Source of the DNA: an uncultured Bilophila sp.
Lineage (GTDB): Bacteria; Desulfobacterota; Desulfovibrionia; Desulfovibrionales; Desulfovibrionaceae
Direction of reading: 5' to 3'
Length of the DNA stretch: 64,000 bases
NCBI GenBank assembly: GCA_910585945.1
Contig: CAJUHZ010000011.1
Span: 1 to 64,000, forward strand
The position numbers and the translations under genes were made by a program. Every line of letters starts with the position of its first letter. Within the stretch, counting starts at the first letter, position 1. Positions 17,116-25,176 of this stretch are shown piece by piece. Under the pieces are notes generated by a model, which saw only the letters and a list, made by a program, of their open reading frames with translations, was not told the DNA's origin and did no database searches.

Positions 17116-18513
17116 ATGGTTATTGGTATCCTCATATCGTTGGCGCTGCTGACCTGGATCGCCTATCGGGGCTTTTCGGTCATTCTGTTCGCCCCGATCT
17201 GCGCGCTCCTGGCCGCCCTGACGGCCGGCATGTCGCTGATGCCCACCTATTCCGAACTGTTCATGAATTCGGCCGGCACATATGTGAAAAACTTTTTCCC
17301 CATCTTCCTGCTTGGCGCGGTCTTCGGGAAAGTAATGGAAGAAAGCGGCATGGCTCGTTCCATCGCGCGCTGGATCGTGCAGCGCCTCGGACCGGCGAGA
17401 GCCATCATTTCCATTGTGCTCGCGGCCTCCATCCTGACCTACGGCGGCGTGAGCCTCTTCGTGGTGGGCTTTGCCGTGTATCCGTTCGCGGCCTCCATCT
17501 TCCTTGAAGCGAATTTCCCCCGGCGGCTCATCCCCGGCGCCATCGCCCTCGGCGCCTTCGGCTGCACCATGACGGCCATCCCCGGCACGCCCCAGATCCA
17601 GAACATGATCCCGACCAAATATTTCAACACCGACGCTTTCGCGGCCCCGGTGTTCGGCCTGATCGGCTCGGTGATCATTTACACGCTTGGCCTGCTCTGG
17701 CTTGAATACCGCAAGCACAAGATGATTGCGGCGGGCGAAGGCTACGGGCGTCTCGACACCCGCACCGATCACAGCAAGAAGGACGATGTGGAAGACGTGC
17801 CGCCCCTGGTGGCCTTCATCCCCCTGCTTGCCGTGCTGGTGCTGAACTTCATCCTGACCAAGGTCATCGGCGGCTGGGATCAGTCCATCATTCAGGATCC
17901 GACATTCACCAAGCTGGCCCTTGCCTCCAAGGTCATCCCCGTGGCGACCTGGGCGCTGATCATCGCCCTTGTCTGCGGCATTCTGCTTGCCATCATCCTT
18001 TCCGCCAAGCAGTTCAAGCTGCGCGGCAACCTCATGCTGGCCCTCAACGCCGGGACCATCGGCTCCCTGCTGGCCATCATGAACACCGCTTCGGAAGTGG
18101 GCTACGGGAACATCATCAGCTCGCTCCCCGGCTTCCGGTCCGTGCGTGACTTCCTGATGAGCGTTGACCCCGGAACCCCGCTGATTTCCGAAGCCATCAT
18201 GGTCAACCTGCTCGCCGGCATCACCGGTTCGGCCTCGGGCGGCATGAGCATCGCGCTGGAAACCATGGGGCAGCGGTATCTTGAATGGGCCCTGCAGGCG
18301 GGCATCAATCCCGAACTGCTGCACCGCGTGGCGGCCATGTCCTCGGGCGGTTTCGATACCATGCCGCACAACGGCGCGGTCATCACCCTGCTGGCCATCT
18401 GCGGCATGACCCACAAGGAATCCTACCCTGATATCGGCATGGTTTCCCTGGTCATCCCGGTGGGCACCACGTTTGCCATGATCATTGTCGGTTCCATCTT
18501 CGGTCTGGTGTAG
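17116..18513 (+). CDS. GntP-family permease (organic acid:H+ symporter)
   Basis: A 465-residue inner-membrane transporter with about 12-14 hydrophobic segments, of the GntP/gluconate:H+ symporter family. Family-like blocks are FFPIFLLGAVFGKVMEESG, LAASILTYGGVSLFVVGFAV, GAIALGAFGCTMTAIPGTPQ, LLAGITGSASGGMSIALETM and SSGGFDTMPHNGAVITLLAI. Members transport gluconate, citrate-like acids or 3-hydroxybutyrate. Since it heads an operon with a CoA-transferase and a MaoC-type hydratase, a short hydroxy- or unsaturated acid such as 3- or 4-hydroxybutyrate or crotonate is the likely substrate; this is inference. The ATG at 17116 has GGAGGG upstream. Confidence 0.82.
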   Translation: MVIGILISLALLTWIAYRGFSVILFAPICALLAALTAGMSLMPTYSELFMNSAGTYVKNFFPIFLLGAVFGKVMEESGMARSIARWIVQRLGPARAIISIVLAASILTYGGVSLFVVGFAVYPFAASIFLEANFPRRLIPGAIALGAFGCTMTAIPGTPQIQNMIPTKYFNTDAFAAPVFGLIGSVIIYTLGLLWLEYRKHKMIAAGEGYGRLDTRTDHSKKDDVEDVPPLVAFIPLLAVLVLNFILTKVIGGWDQSIIQDPTFTKLALASKVIPVATWALIIALVCGILLAIILSAKQFKLRGNLMLALNAGTIGSLLAIMNTASEVGYGNIISSLPGFRSVRDFLMSVDPGTPLISEAIMVNLLAGITGSASGGMSIALETMGQRYLEWALQAGINPELLHRVAAMSSGGFDTMPHNGAVITLLAICGMTHKESYPDIGMVSLVIPVGTTFAMIIVGSIFGLV

Positions 18514-18555
18514 AATCGTGATCGCCTCCCGCGGGGGTTGCCCGGCGGGAGCCGC

Positions 18556-18583
18556 GCGGGAAGCGGCGCGCGCCGCTTCCCGC
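18556..18583 (+). terminator. strong intercistronic hairpin between permease and CoA-transferase
   Basis: GCGGGAAGCGGC (18556-18567) and GCCGCTTCCCGC (18572-18583) are perfect complements around GCGC. A second small AAAAAGGC/GCCTTTT pairing follows. There is no clean T-run, so partial termination or mRNA-end protection is likelier than full stop. Confidence 0.5.
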
Positions 18584-18696
18584 CTTTTGCAAAAAGGCAT
18601 CTTTTTTCGCCAACGCTCGCCCGGGCTGTGCGCGCCCGCGGCGAGGCAGGATCATCCGCCCCTGCGCGGCATGATCCTTATATCCAAGGAGGAAAC

Positions 18697-20244
18697 ATGG
18701 CCAAATTCATGACGCCCCGTGAAGCCGTCGAGCTTATCAAGGATGGCGACACTCTGGCGACCGGAGGTTTTCTGAACAACGGCTTTGCGGAAAGCCTGGC
18801 GATCGCCCTTGAAGAACGTTTTGTCGAAACCGGCAAACCCAGCGATCTGACTCTGGTGTACGCGGCCGGCCAGGGCGACGGCAAGGACAGGGGCCTGAAC
18901 CACCTCGGACATGAAAAACTGCTGAAGCGCGTTATCGGCGGGCATTGGAATCTCTCCCCGAAAATCGGCGCGCTGGCCGTCGCGAACAAAATCGAAGCCT
19001 ACAATCTGCCCCAGGGCACCATCTCCCAACTGTACCGCGACATTGCCGCGCACAAGGTGGGAACCATCACCCATGTGGGCCTGAAAACCTTTGTGGACCC
19101 CCGGATCGACGGCGGCAAGATCAACGATGTGACCAAGGAAGAGATTGTCGAGCTTATCAACATCGCCGGTCAGGAGCGTTTGCTCTACAAGGCGTTCCCC
19201 CTCAACGTCTGCTTCCTGCGCGGCACCTATGCCGATGAAAAGGGTAACATCACCCTGGAAAAGGAAGGCGTGACCCTTGACACCACTTCCATGGCCCAGG
19301 CCGTGAAAAATTCCGGCGGCACGGTCATCGTGCAGGTGGAAAAGGTGGTCAAGGCCGGCACGCTTGATCCCAAAAAGGTCAAAATTCCCCATATCTACGT
19401 TGACGTCGTTGTCGCCGTGCCGGCGGCGGAGCACATGCCCGAAGCCGATCCAGACATGCTTGCGGTCTACAACGGCGATCTGCACATTCCCGCCGACTCT
19501 TTGCCGCCCCTGCCGCTCGGAGATCGCAAGATCATCGCCCGTCGCGCCGCCATGGAACTGCAGCCCGGCTCCGTGGTCAACCTCGGCATCGGCGTGCCCG
19601 AAGCCGTGGCCCTCGTGGCCAATGAAGAAGGCATCGGTGACTACATGACCCTCACCGTGGAGGCCGGCCCCGTGGGCGGCATTCCGGCGGGCGGACTGAG
19701 CTTTGGCCTTTCCGTCAACGGGGATTGCATTCTCGACCAGGCCTACCAGTTCGATTTCTATGACGGCGGCGGCCTTGACCTTGCCTACCTCGGCCTTGCC
19801 GAATGCGACGAAGCCGGCAACATCAACGTGAGCAAGCTCGGCCCGCGCGTGACCGGTTGCGGCGGCTTCATCAACATCACGCAGAACGCCAAGCGTCTGT
19901 TCTTCTGCGGAACCTTCACGGCCAAGGGCCTGAAGATCGCCACGGGCGACGGCACGCTGAAGATCGTCCAGGAAGGATCGGCCAGGAAGTTCCTGAAGAA
20001 AGTCGGCCACGTGACCTTCAGCGGCGAATACGCGCAGGAAGTGAACCAGCCGGTGCTCTACATCACCGAGCGCGCCGTGTTCGAACTCCGCAAGGACGGC
20101 CTGCACCTGATCGAAATCGCCCCCGGCATCGATCTGGAAAAGGATATTCTGGCGCATATGGACTTCACGCCCAAGATGGACACGCCGCCGAAGCTGATGG
20201 ACGCGCGCATCTTCACGGACGCGCCCATGGGGCTTAAGAACTGA
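18697..20244 (+). CDS. acyl-CoA:acetate/propionate CoA-transferase (family I, fused subunits)
   Basis: A 515-residue single-chain class I CoA-transferase with both halves of the fold, similar to propionate CoA-transferase and YdiF. The alpha half begins KFMTPREAVELIKDGDTLAT with the oxyanion/CoA block GGFLNNGFAESLAIALEERF. The beta half starts IIARRAAMELQPGSVVNLGI. The catalytic glutamate is E322 in LTVEAGPVGGIPAGG, which in the family forms the glutamyl-CoA thioester. The ATG follows the strong site AAGGAGG. It is flanked by GntP permease and MaoC hydratase genes and presumably activates the imported acid using acetyl-CoA or another acyl-CoA. The exact acid cannot be read from sequence. Confidence 0.9.
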   Translation: MAKFMTPREAVELIKDGDTLATGGFLNNGFAESLAIALEERFVETGKPSDLTLVYAAGQGDGKDRGLNHLGHEKLLKRVIGGHWNLSPKIGALAVANKIEAYNLPQGTISQLYRDIAAHKVGTITHVGLKTFVDPRIDGGKINDVTKEEIVELINIAGQERLLYKAFPLNVCFLRGTYADEKGNITLEKEGVTLDTTSMAQAVKNSGGTVIVQVEKVVKAGTLDPKKVKIPHIYVDVVVAVPAAEHMPEADPDMLAVYNGDLHIPADSLPPLPLGDRKIIARRAAMELQPGSVVNLGIGVPEAVALVANEEGIGDYMTLTVEAGPVGGIPAGGLSFGLSVNGDCILDQAYQFDFYDGGGLDLAYLGLAECDEAGNINVSKLGPRVTGCGGFINITQNAKRLFFCGTFTAKGLKIATGDGTLKIVQEGSARKFLKKVGHVTFSGEYAQEVNQPVLYITERAVFELRKDGLHLIEIAPGIDLEKDILAHMDFTPKMDTPPKLMDARIFTDAPMGLKN

Positions 20245-20250
20245 CGCCGA

Positions 20251-20281
20251 CTCCCGCGAAGCGCCCGGCGCTTCGCGGGAG
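20251..20281 (+). terminator. strong intercistronic hairpin between CoA-transferase and hydratase
   Basis: CTCCCGCGAAGCGC (20251-20264) and GCGCTTCGCGGGAG (20268-20281) are perfect complements around a three-base loop, just after the CoA-transferase stop. There is no T-run. Like the hairpin at 18556-18583 it could set different mRNA levels along the operon. Confidence 0.5.
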
Positions 20282-20353
20282 AAGCCTGTTGCGGCTTTCC
20301 GCCGCCCGGCGGCGGAACAAACGAATGAACCTCAGCCACAAGGAGCATCTGTC

Positions 20354-20767
20354 ATGGAATGGACGTATGACAAACTGAAAGTCGGCGACAAGGACAGCGT
20401 TTCCAAAGTGGTCACCGGCGAAGACGTGGCCGATTTCGCGCGCATCAGCCTCGACAACAACCGTGTGCATCTTGATGAAGAATACGCCAAGACCACGCCG
20501 TTTGGCCGTCGCATCGCCCACGGCATGTTCGGCGCGGGGCTTATCTCGGCGGCCCTCGGCACCAAGCTGCCCGGCTACGGCACCATTTATATGGGCCAGA
20601 ACCTCAAGTTCATGGCTCCCGTGTTCCTTGGCGATACCATCACCGCCTGGGTGGAAGTTGTTGAAAAGATCGACGCGAAGAAGCGCCTGAAGCTGAAAAC
20701 CTGGGTCGAAAATCAGGACGGCAAAGTCGTGATCGACGGCGACGCCTTGGTTATGTTCAACAAGTAG
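20354..20767 (+). CDS. MaoC-like (R)-specific enoyl-CoA hydratase
   Basis: A 137-residue hot-dog-fold protein of the MaoC/PhaJ group, hydrating trans-2-enoyl-CoA (for example crotonyl-CoA) to (R)-3-hydroxyacyl-CoA. The catalytic region shows the Asp/His hydratase motif as DFARISLDNNRVHLDEEYAK, followed by RIAHGMFGAGLISA. The rest (MGQNLKFMAPVFLGDTITAW, VVIDGDALVMFN) matches the fold. The start has CAAGGAG upstream. It closes the permease/CoA-transferase operon, followed by a good terminator. Together with the 4-hydroxybutyryl-CoA dehydratase (1874-3334), which makes crotonyl-CoA, it would give a route from 4-hydroxybutyrate to 3-hydroxybutyryl-CoA. Confidence 0.88.
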   Translation: MEWTYDKLKVGDKDSVSKVVTGEDVADFARISLDNNRVHLDEEYAKTTPFGRRIAHGMFGAGLISAALGTKLPGYGTIYMGQNLKFMAPVFLGDTITAWVEVVEKIDAKKRLKLKTWVENQDGKVVIDGDALVMFNK

Positions 20768-20789
20768 CGTTGTGCGCCGCAAGATTCGT

Positions 20790-20827
20790 CAGCCCGCCCC
20801 CCGGAAGAGGAGCGGGCTGTTTTGTTT
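20790..20827 (+). terminator. Rho-independent terminator of the permease operon
   Basis: CAGCCCGC (20790-20797) pairs with GCGGGCTG (20812-20819), followed by TTTTGTTTT. It lies 22 bases after the hydratase stop. Confidence 0.75.
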
Positions 20828-20913
20828 TGAGATCGGAGAATCCCGGATCAACCCCCGTTCTGTCGCTGACCGTCTGCCCACGCAGTCGGCAGAGCTTTTT
20901 GCCAGTCAGGATG

Positions 20914-21651
20914 CTATGCGATCAGCGCCACCAGACGCACAGGGGATCCGGTGGCTCCGGTCAGCTTGAGGGGAAGGGCCGAGGCCAGAAAAAGCCCGTC
21001 CGGCAAGTCTCCGGTCTTGACCACGCCCTCGATGATCGCAACGCCCTGGGAGAGGAGCAGCGTGTGCGCCGGCCGTTCGGCGTCGCGGCGGTCGTCCACG
21101 GTGGGGCCGTTGACGCCCACGGCGCGGGCGTCAAGCTCCTTGAGCAGGCGACAGGCCCGGGGCGTCAGGAACGGGGCCTGACCATATTCGGGAAAGCCCA
21201 CATGCCGGTCATGCCCGGTATGCAGAAGGATGAGCGATTGTTTGGGCGGCATGCCGAGGCTTTCCTCCCCTTTCGCCTTGAGGCGGGCGTTCATGGCGTC
21301 CAGCGCGGCGAGGATATCCGACGCGTCGATCCGCTGGAACAGACTGCCGGGCGCAAGATCCAGCCGAATGGCGGGCATGAGGCAAAACGCCTCGATATCC
21401 GCCCGGTCAATGCCCGGCCCGTCCGGGATGAAATGCGAAGGCGCGTCCATGTGCGTTCCGCAATGGTCGTTCATCCCGAACCAGGTTATCTTGTATTGCG
21501 GGGCGCCTTCCGGCGCGGGATCTCCATGCCGCCGCAAAACGCGCTGCTCCACGCCCGGTTCCACGGGCGAGGGCGTGGCCGGATTCAGCGGCATGGTCAG
21601 ATCCACGACGCGAAAAGGCCGCGCCAGCAGCATGCTCATGAGCGAGGTCAT
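20914..21651 (-). CDS. cyclase-family hydrolase (kynurenine formamidase-like)
   Basis: A 245-residue metal-dependent hydrolase of the cyclase family (PF04199 type). The metal-binding signature HCGTHMDAPSHF is intact, and the N-terminal VVDLTMPLNPATPSP and the middle GVNGPTVDD blocks fit. The family includes kynurenine formamidase, isatin hydrolase and other amide or ring hydrolases, so the substrate is open. Its ATG overlaps the aspS stop (ATGA), so it is translated with the synthetase genes, probably only by operon chance. No other tryptophan-degradation gene is in the window. Confidence 0.8.
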   Translation of the reverse strand: MTSLMSMLLARPFRVVDLTMPLNPATPSPVEPGVEQRVLRRHGDPAPEGAPQYKITWFGMNDHCGTHMDAPSHFIPDGPGIDRADIEAFCLMPAIRLDLAPGSLFQRIDASDILAALDAMNARLKAKGEESLGMPPKQSLILLHTGHDRHVGFPEYGQAPFLTPRACRLLKELDARAVGVNGPTVDDRRDAERPAHTLLLSQGVAIIEGVVKTGDLPDGLFLASALPLKLTGATGSPVRLVALIA

Positions 21652-23471
21652 TTTGCCCCGTCCTTCGCTTCCTCGCGCAGGCGCAGGCCGAGTTCCCGCA
21701 GTTGCTTGGCCGCCACGGCGTCCGGAGCGTTGGTGAGCAGGCAGGTGGCCTTCTGCGTCTTGGGGAAGGCGATGACGTCACGGATGGAAGGCGAGCCGCT
21801 CATCAGCATGACAAGGCGATCCAGCCCGAACGCGATGCCGCCGTGCGGCGGAGCGCCGTGTTCCAGAGCCTGGATGAAAAAGCCGAACTGGGCTTCCGCA
21901 TCTTCGGGCGAGAAGCCGAGGGCCTCGAACATCTTGCGCTGCACGTCCGCCCGGTGGATGCGGATGGATCCGCCGCCCACCTCGTTGCCGTTGAGCACCA
22001 TGTCGTAGGCCCGCGCCCGCGCGGCGGCCGGATCTGTGGTCATGATGTCGAGATCGCCCTCGCGCGGCGAGGTGAAGGGGTGGTGGCAGGCCACATAGCG
22101 TTTTTCCTCCTCGTCGTATTCATAGAGGGGGAAGTCCGTCACCCACAGGAAATTCCAGGCGTTTTCGGGGACAAGCCCGAGCCGTTCCGCCAGATGCACG
22201 CGCAGGTTGCCGAGGGCCGCGTTGACCATGACCGGTTCCCCGGCCTGGAAAAACACGATGTCTCCGGTGGAGAGGTTCAGCGTCCGGGCAAGGCCGGCGC
22301 GTTCTTCCTCGGAAAGGAACTTGGCGATGGGCGACTGCCATTCGCCCTCCCGGATCTTGATCCAGGCAAGCCCTTGCGCGCCGTAGATCTTCACGAATTC
22401 CGTGAGTTCGTCGATTTCCTTGCGGGTGAGTTTTTCGCCGCCGGGCACGCGCATGGCCTTCACCAGCGGGGCGGAGGCGAAGAGTTTGAAGTTGGAATGG
22501 CGCACGATGCCGGTCACGTCTTCAAGCTCCAGACCGAAGCGGGTATCCGGCTTGTCCACGCCGTAGCGGCGCATGGCTTCGTCCCAGGTCATGCGCGGGA
22601 AGGGGCGCGGCAGGTCAACCCCGAGCGCCTCCCTGAACACGCGGCTCATGAGGTTTTCGGCCATGTCCATGACTTGCGTCTCGTCAGCGAAGCTCATTTC
22701 AATGTCCACCTGGGTGAACTCGGGCTGACGGTCGGCCCGCAGGTCTTCGTCACGGAAGCAGCGCACGATCTGGAAGTAGCGGTCAAGGCCGGACACCATG
22801 CACAGTTGCTTGAAAATCTGGGGCGACTGGGGCAGGGCGTAGAACTGCCCGCGGTTCAGGCGGCTCGGCACGAGGAAATCCCGCGCGCCCTCGGGGGTGG
22901 ACTTGGTGAGAAAGGGGGTTTCCACTTCCAGAAAGCCGTCGCCGGTCAGGGCGGCGCGCACGGCCTGGGCTGTCCGGCTCCGCAACTCCAGGTTGCGGGC
23001 CATGCGCGGGCGGCGAAGATCCAGGTAGCGCCATTGCAGACGGAGGTTTTCCCCGGCTTCCACCCGATCCTCGATCTGGAAGGGCGGGGTTTTCGAGGTG
23101 TTGAGGAGTTTCCACTCTGTGACGACGATTTCGATTTCGCCGGTCTTCATGTTCGGGTTGGTCATGCCGTCAGGGCGCGGGCGCACTCGTCCGCGCACGG
23201 CGAGGACATATTCCGAGCGCAGAACATGGGCGGTTTCGTGCGCTTCGGGGGCCGTATCCGGGCTGAACACCACCTGGGTAAGGCCGTAGCGATCGCGTAG
23301 ATCGATGAAAATCAGCCCGCCGTGATCCCGCCGGTACTGAACCCAGCCCATGAGGCAGACCTCTTTGCCGTTGTCGGCCAGGGTCAGTTCGCCGTTGGTG
23401 TGGGTGCGTTTCCAGTCGCCAAGGGCTTCGGGCGCGCACTCGGCCCCGTATTCTTTGCCTTCTTCACTCAT
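21648..23471 (-). CDS. aspS: aspartyl-tRNA synthetase
   Basis: A bacterial-type class II AspRS of 607 residues. The N-terminal OB-fold anticodon domain includes VCLMGWVQYRRDHGGLIFID. Class II motif 2 is FRDEDLRADRQPEFTQVDIE and motif 3 is GIAFGLDRLVMLM, with a GAD-type insertion between. I chose the ATG at 23471 because AAGGA precedes it. An upstream ATG at 23591 overlapping the hisS stop would add 40 residues that do not look conserved and has no ribosome site. It forms an operon with hisS upstream and the cyclase-family gene downstream. Whether it is discriminating or also charges tRNA-Asn cannot be decided here. Confidence 0.94.
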   Translation of the reverse strand: MSEEGKEYGAECAPEALGDWKRTHTNGELTLADNGKEVCLMGWVQYRRDHGGLIFIDLRDRYGLTQVVFSPDTAPEAHETAHVLRSEYVLAVRGRVRPRPDGMTNPNMKTGEIEIVVTEWKLLNTSKTPPFQIEDRVEAGENLRLQWRYLDLRRPRMARNLELRSRTAQAVRAALTGDGFLEVETPFLTKSTPEGARDFLVPSRLNRGQFYALPQSPQIFKQLCMVSGLDRYFQIVRCFRDEDLRADRQPEFTQVDIEMSFADETQVMDMAENLMSRVFREALGVDLPRPFPRMTWDEAMRRYGVDKPDTRFGLELEDVTGIVRHSNFKLFASAPLVKAMRVPGGEKLTRKEIDELTEFVKIYGAQGLAWIKIREGEWQSPIAKFLSEEERAGLARTLNLSTGDIVFFQAGEPVMVNAALGNLRVHLAERLGLVPENAWNFLWVTDFPLYEYDEEEKRYVACHHPFTSPREGDLDIMTTDPAAARARAYDMVLNGNEVGGGSIRIHRADVQRKMFEALGFSPEDAEAQFGFFIQALEHGAPPHGGIAFGLDRLVMLMSGSPSIRDVIAFPKTQKATCLLTNAPDAVAAKQLRELGLRLREEAKDGAK

Positions 23472-23587
23472 ACCGTCGTCCTTGAAGCCTCCCCGGCGGG
23501 AGGCGGTTTGCGCAGTCGGCAGAGCATGTTCACGGCGGGAATGCTCGCGAAGATGCTCGTAAAAGTGCTCCGGGTTCAGCCCTGTCC

Positions 23588-24832
23588 TCATGCCGTCATG
23601 TGCCGCGCGGCTTCCGCCAGAGGCACGGACGTTTGTTCTCCGCTGTCCATGTTCTTGATCACCACGCGCCCGCTGGCCAGTTCGTCCTCGCCGAGCAGCA
23701 GGGCGCGCCGAGCGCCGCTTTTGCCTGCCTGGCGCATGGCGCTTTTGACGCTTCTCGCCGCAAAGGCCATGTCTCCGCGCAGGCCGGCGTCGCGCAGGGT
23801 CTGGGCCAGGGCGAAGGCCGCGTCGCGCGCGGCGTCGGCCAGAACGGCGATGGTGAAATCGGGGCGCGCGGCATCCGCTCCGGCGGGGAGCAGGAGCGCC
23901 AGCCGTTCCATGCCGCAGGCGAAACCAAGCCCCGGCAGATCCGGCCCGCCAAGCTGGGCCACGAGGCCGTCGTAGCGGCCGCCGCCGGCTACCGTGCCCT
24001 GTGCGCCGATGCGCGCCGAAACCACTTCAAATGTGGTGCGGGTATAGTAGTCAAGCCCGCGCACCAGGCGGTGATCGAGCACATAGGGGATGTTTTGCGC
24101 GTCGAGCAGCCGGCGCGTCACGGCAAAGTGTTCGGCGCAATCCGGGCAATTGTGATCAAGTATTTTCGGGGCCTGTTCCGTATGCTCTCTGCATGAGGGA
24201 ACCTTGCAGTCGAGCACGCGGAGCGGATTGGTGATCATGCGCCGGCGGCAGTCCTCGCACAGGGCTTCGGGGTCAAGGCCGCTCAACCAGCGGGAAAGTT
24301 CGTTCCGGTAGGCCGGCCGGCACGCGGGGCAGCCGAGGGAGTTCAGGTGCAGGGTCAGTTCTTCGATGCCCAGCGCCGAGAGAAAGCGCATGGCCATGAC
24401 GATGATCTCGGCGTCGGCCCAGGGTTCGGAAGGCCCCACGCATTCGCAGTTGATCTGGTGGAACTGGCGCATCCGCCCCTTTTGCGGGCGCTCGTAGCGG
24501 AACATCGGGCCGCAGGTGAAAAACTTGCTCACGGCCTCGTTGCGCCCGCTTTCGACAAACGCGCGGATGACGCCGGCCGTGGCCTCCGGCCTCAGGGTGA
24601 GGGAACGGCCCTTGCGATCCGGGAAGGTGTACATTTCCTTTTGCACCACGTCCGTTTCCGTGCCGATGCCGCGGCTGAACAGTTCCGTGCGTTCCAGCAG
24701 GGGGGTGCGGAGTTCCCTGTAGCCGTAACGGAAAAAAATGTCCCGCGCCACGGCTTCCATGCGCGTGAACGCGTCGCTTTCGGGCGGGAAAAGATCGGCA
24801 AAACCTTTGATTGCTGTCACTGCGTCGCTCAT
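23588..24832 (-). CDS. hisS: histidyl-tRNA synthetase
   Basis: A class II HisRS of 414 residues. Signature blocks are IKGFADLFPPES at the N-terminus, the motif 2 region FFTCGPMFRYERPQKGRMRQ then FHQINCECVG, and the two histidine-binding signatures LVRGLDYYTRTTFEV and AGGGRYDGLVAQLGG. The middle carries an eight-cysteine insertion (CPACRPAYR, CEDCRR, CKVPSC, CPDCAEHF) that may bind zinc. The C-terminal anticodon domain runs from about 320. The ATG at 24832 gives the usual N-terminus; an earlier in-frame start at 24898 adds a non-conserved tail. It is the first gene of hisS-aspS-cyclase. Confidence 0.95.
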   Translation of the reverse strand: MSDAVTAIKGFADLFPPESDAFTRMEAVARDIFFRYGYRELRTPLLERTELFSRGIGTETDVVQKEMYTFPDRKGRSLTLRPEATAGVIRAFVESGRNEAVSKFFTCGPMFRYERPQKGRMRQFHQINCECVGPSEPWADAEIIVMAMRFLSALGIEELTLHLNSLGCPACRPAYRNELSRWLSGLDPEALCEDCRRRMITNPLRVLDCKVPSCREHTEQAPKILDHNCPDCAEHFAVTRRLLDAQNIPYVLDHRLVRGLDYYTRTTFEVVSARIGAQGTVAGGGRYDGLVAQLGGPDLPGLGFACGMERLALLLPAGADAARPDFTIAVLADAARDAAFALAQTLRDAGLRGDMAFAARSVKSAMRQAGKSGARRALLLGEDELASGRVVIKNMDSGEQTSVPLAEAARHMTA

Positions 24833-25176
24833 GGGGAGTATCCGCGCTGTTGCTGAAGGTGGGCGCGGCCGGTGCACCGGGTGCCGGGCGGCCGCCAATT
24901 CCCCAGAATAGGCTGTTTCTCAAGGCTTGTCAAAATGCGGCGGCAGGGCGGCGTGAACTCTTGGGGCATCATGCCTCCGACGGGGTGTGGGGAAGCGCCC
25001 CGCACGAGACAGCCCGCCATTTTCAGGCCGGGCCACTGTCGGGCTGCTTCAAGGCTGGAAGGCGAGAGGCTTTTGTGTTATTGGGGTTCACGAGAAACGC
25101 TTCGCCTGCGGCCCGCGTCTGTTGCGGGCGGCTCCCGATGCGCCAGGTCCGGCCATGACGCGCATGGCAGAGGTTC
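24833..25176. other. 344-base divergent intergenic region
   Basis: This lies between hisS (leftward) and the hybrid kinase (rightward). It holds GC-rich inverted repeats (for example CCCGC/GCGGG around 25109-25130) and a GGTGTGGGGAAGCGCCCCGC type hairpin near 24980. I see no gene and no convincing promoter. Confidence 0.4.

Noticed and set aside
23472..23591. Longer aspS start at 23591 that overlaps the hisS stop as ATGA
   Set aside because: The added 40 residues do not resemble the AspRS N-terminus and there is no ribosome site, while the ATG at 23471 has AAGGA at good spacing.
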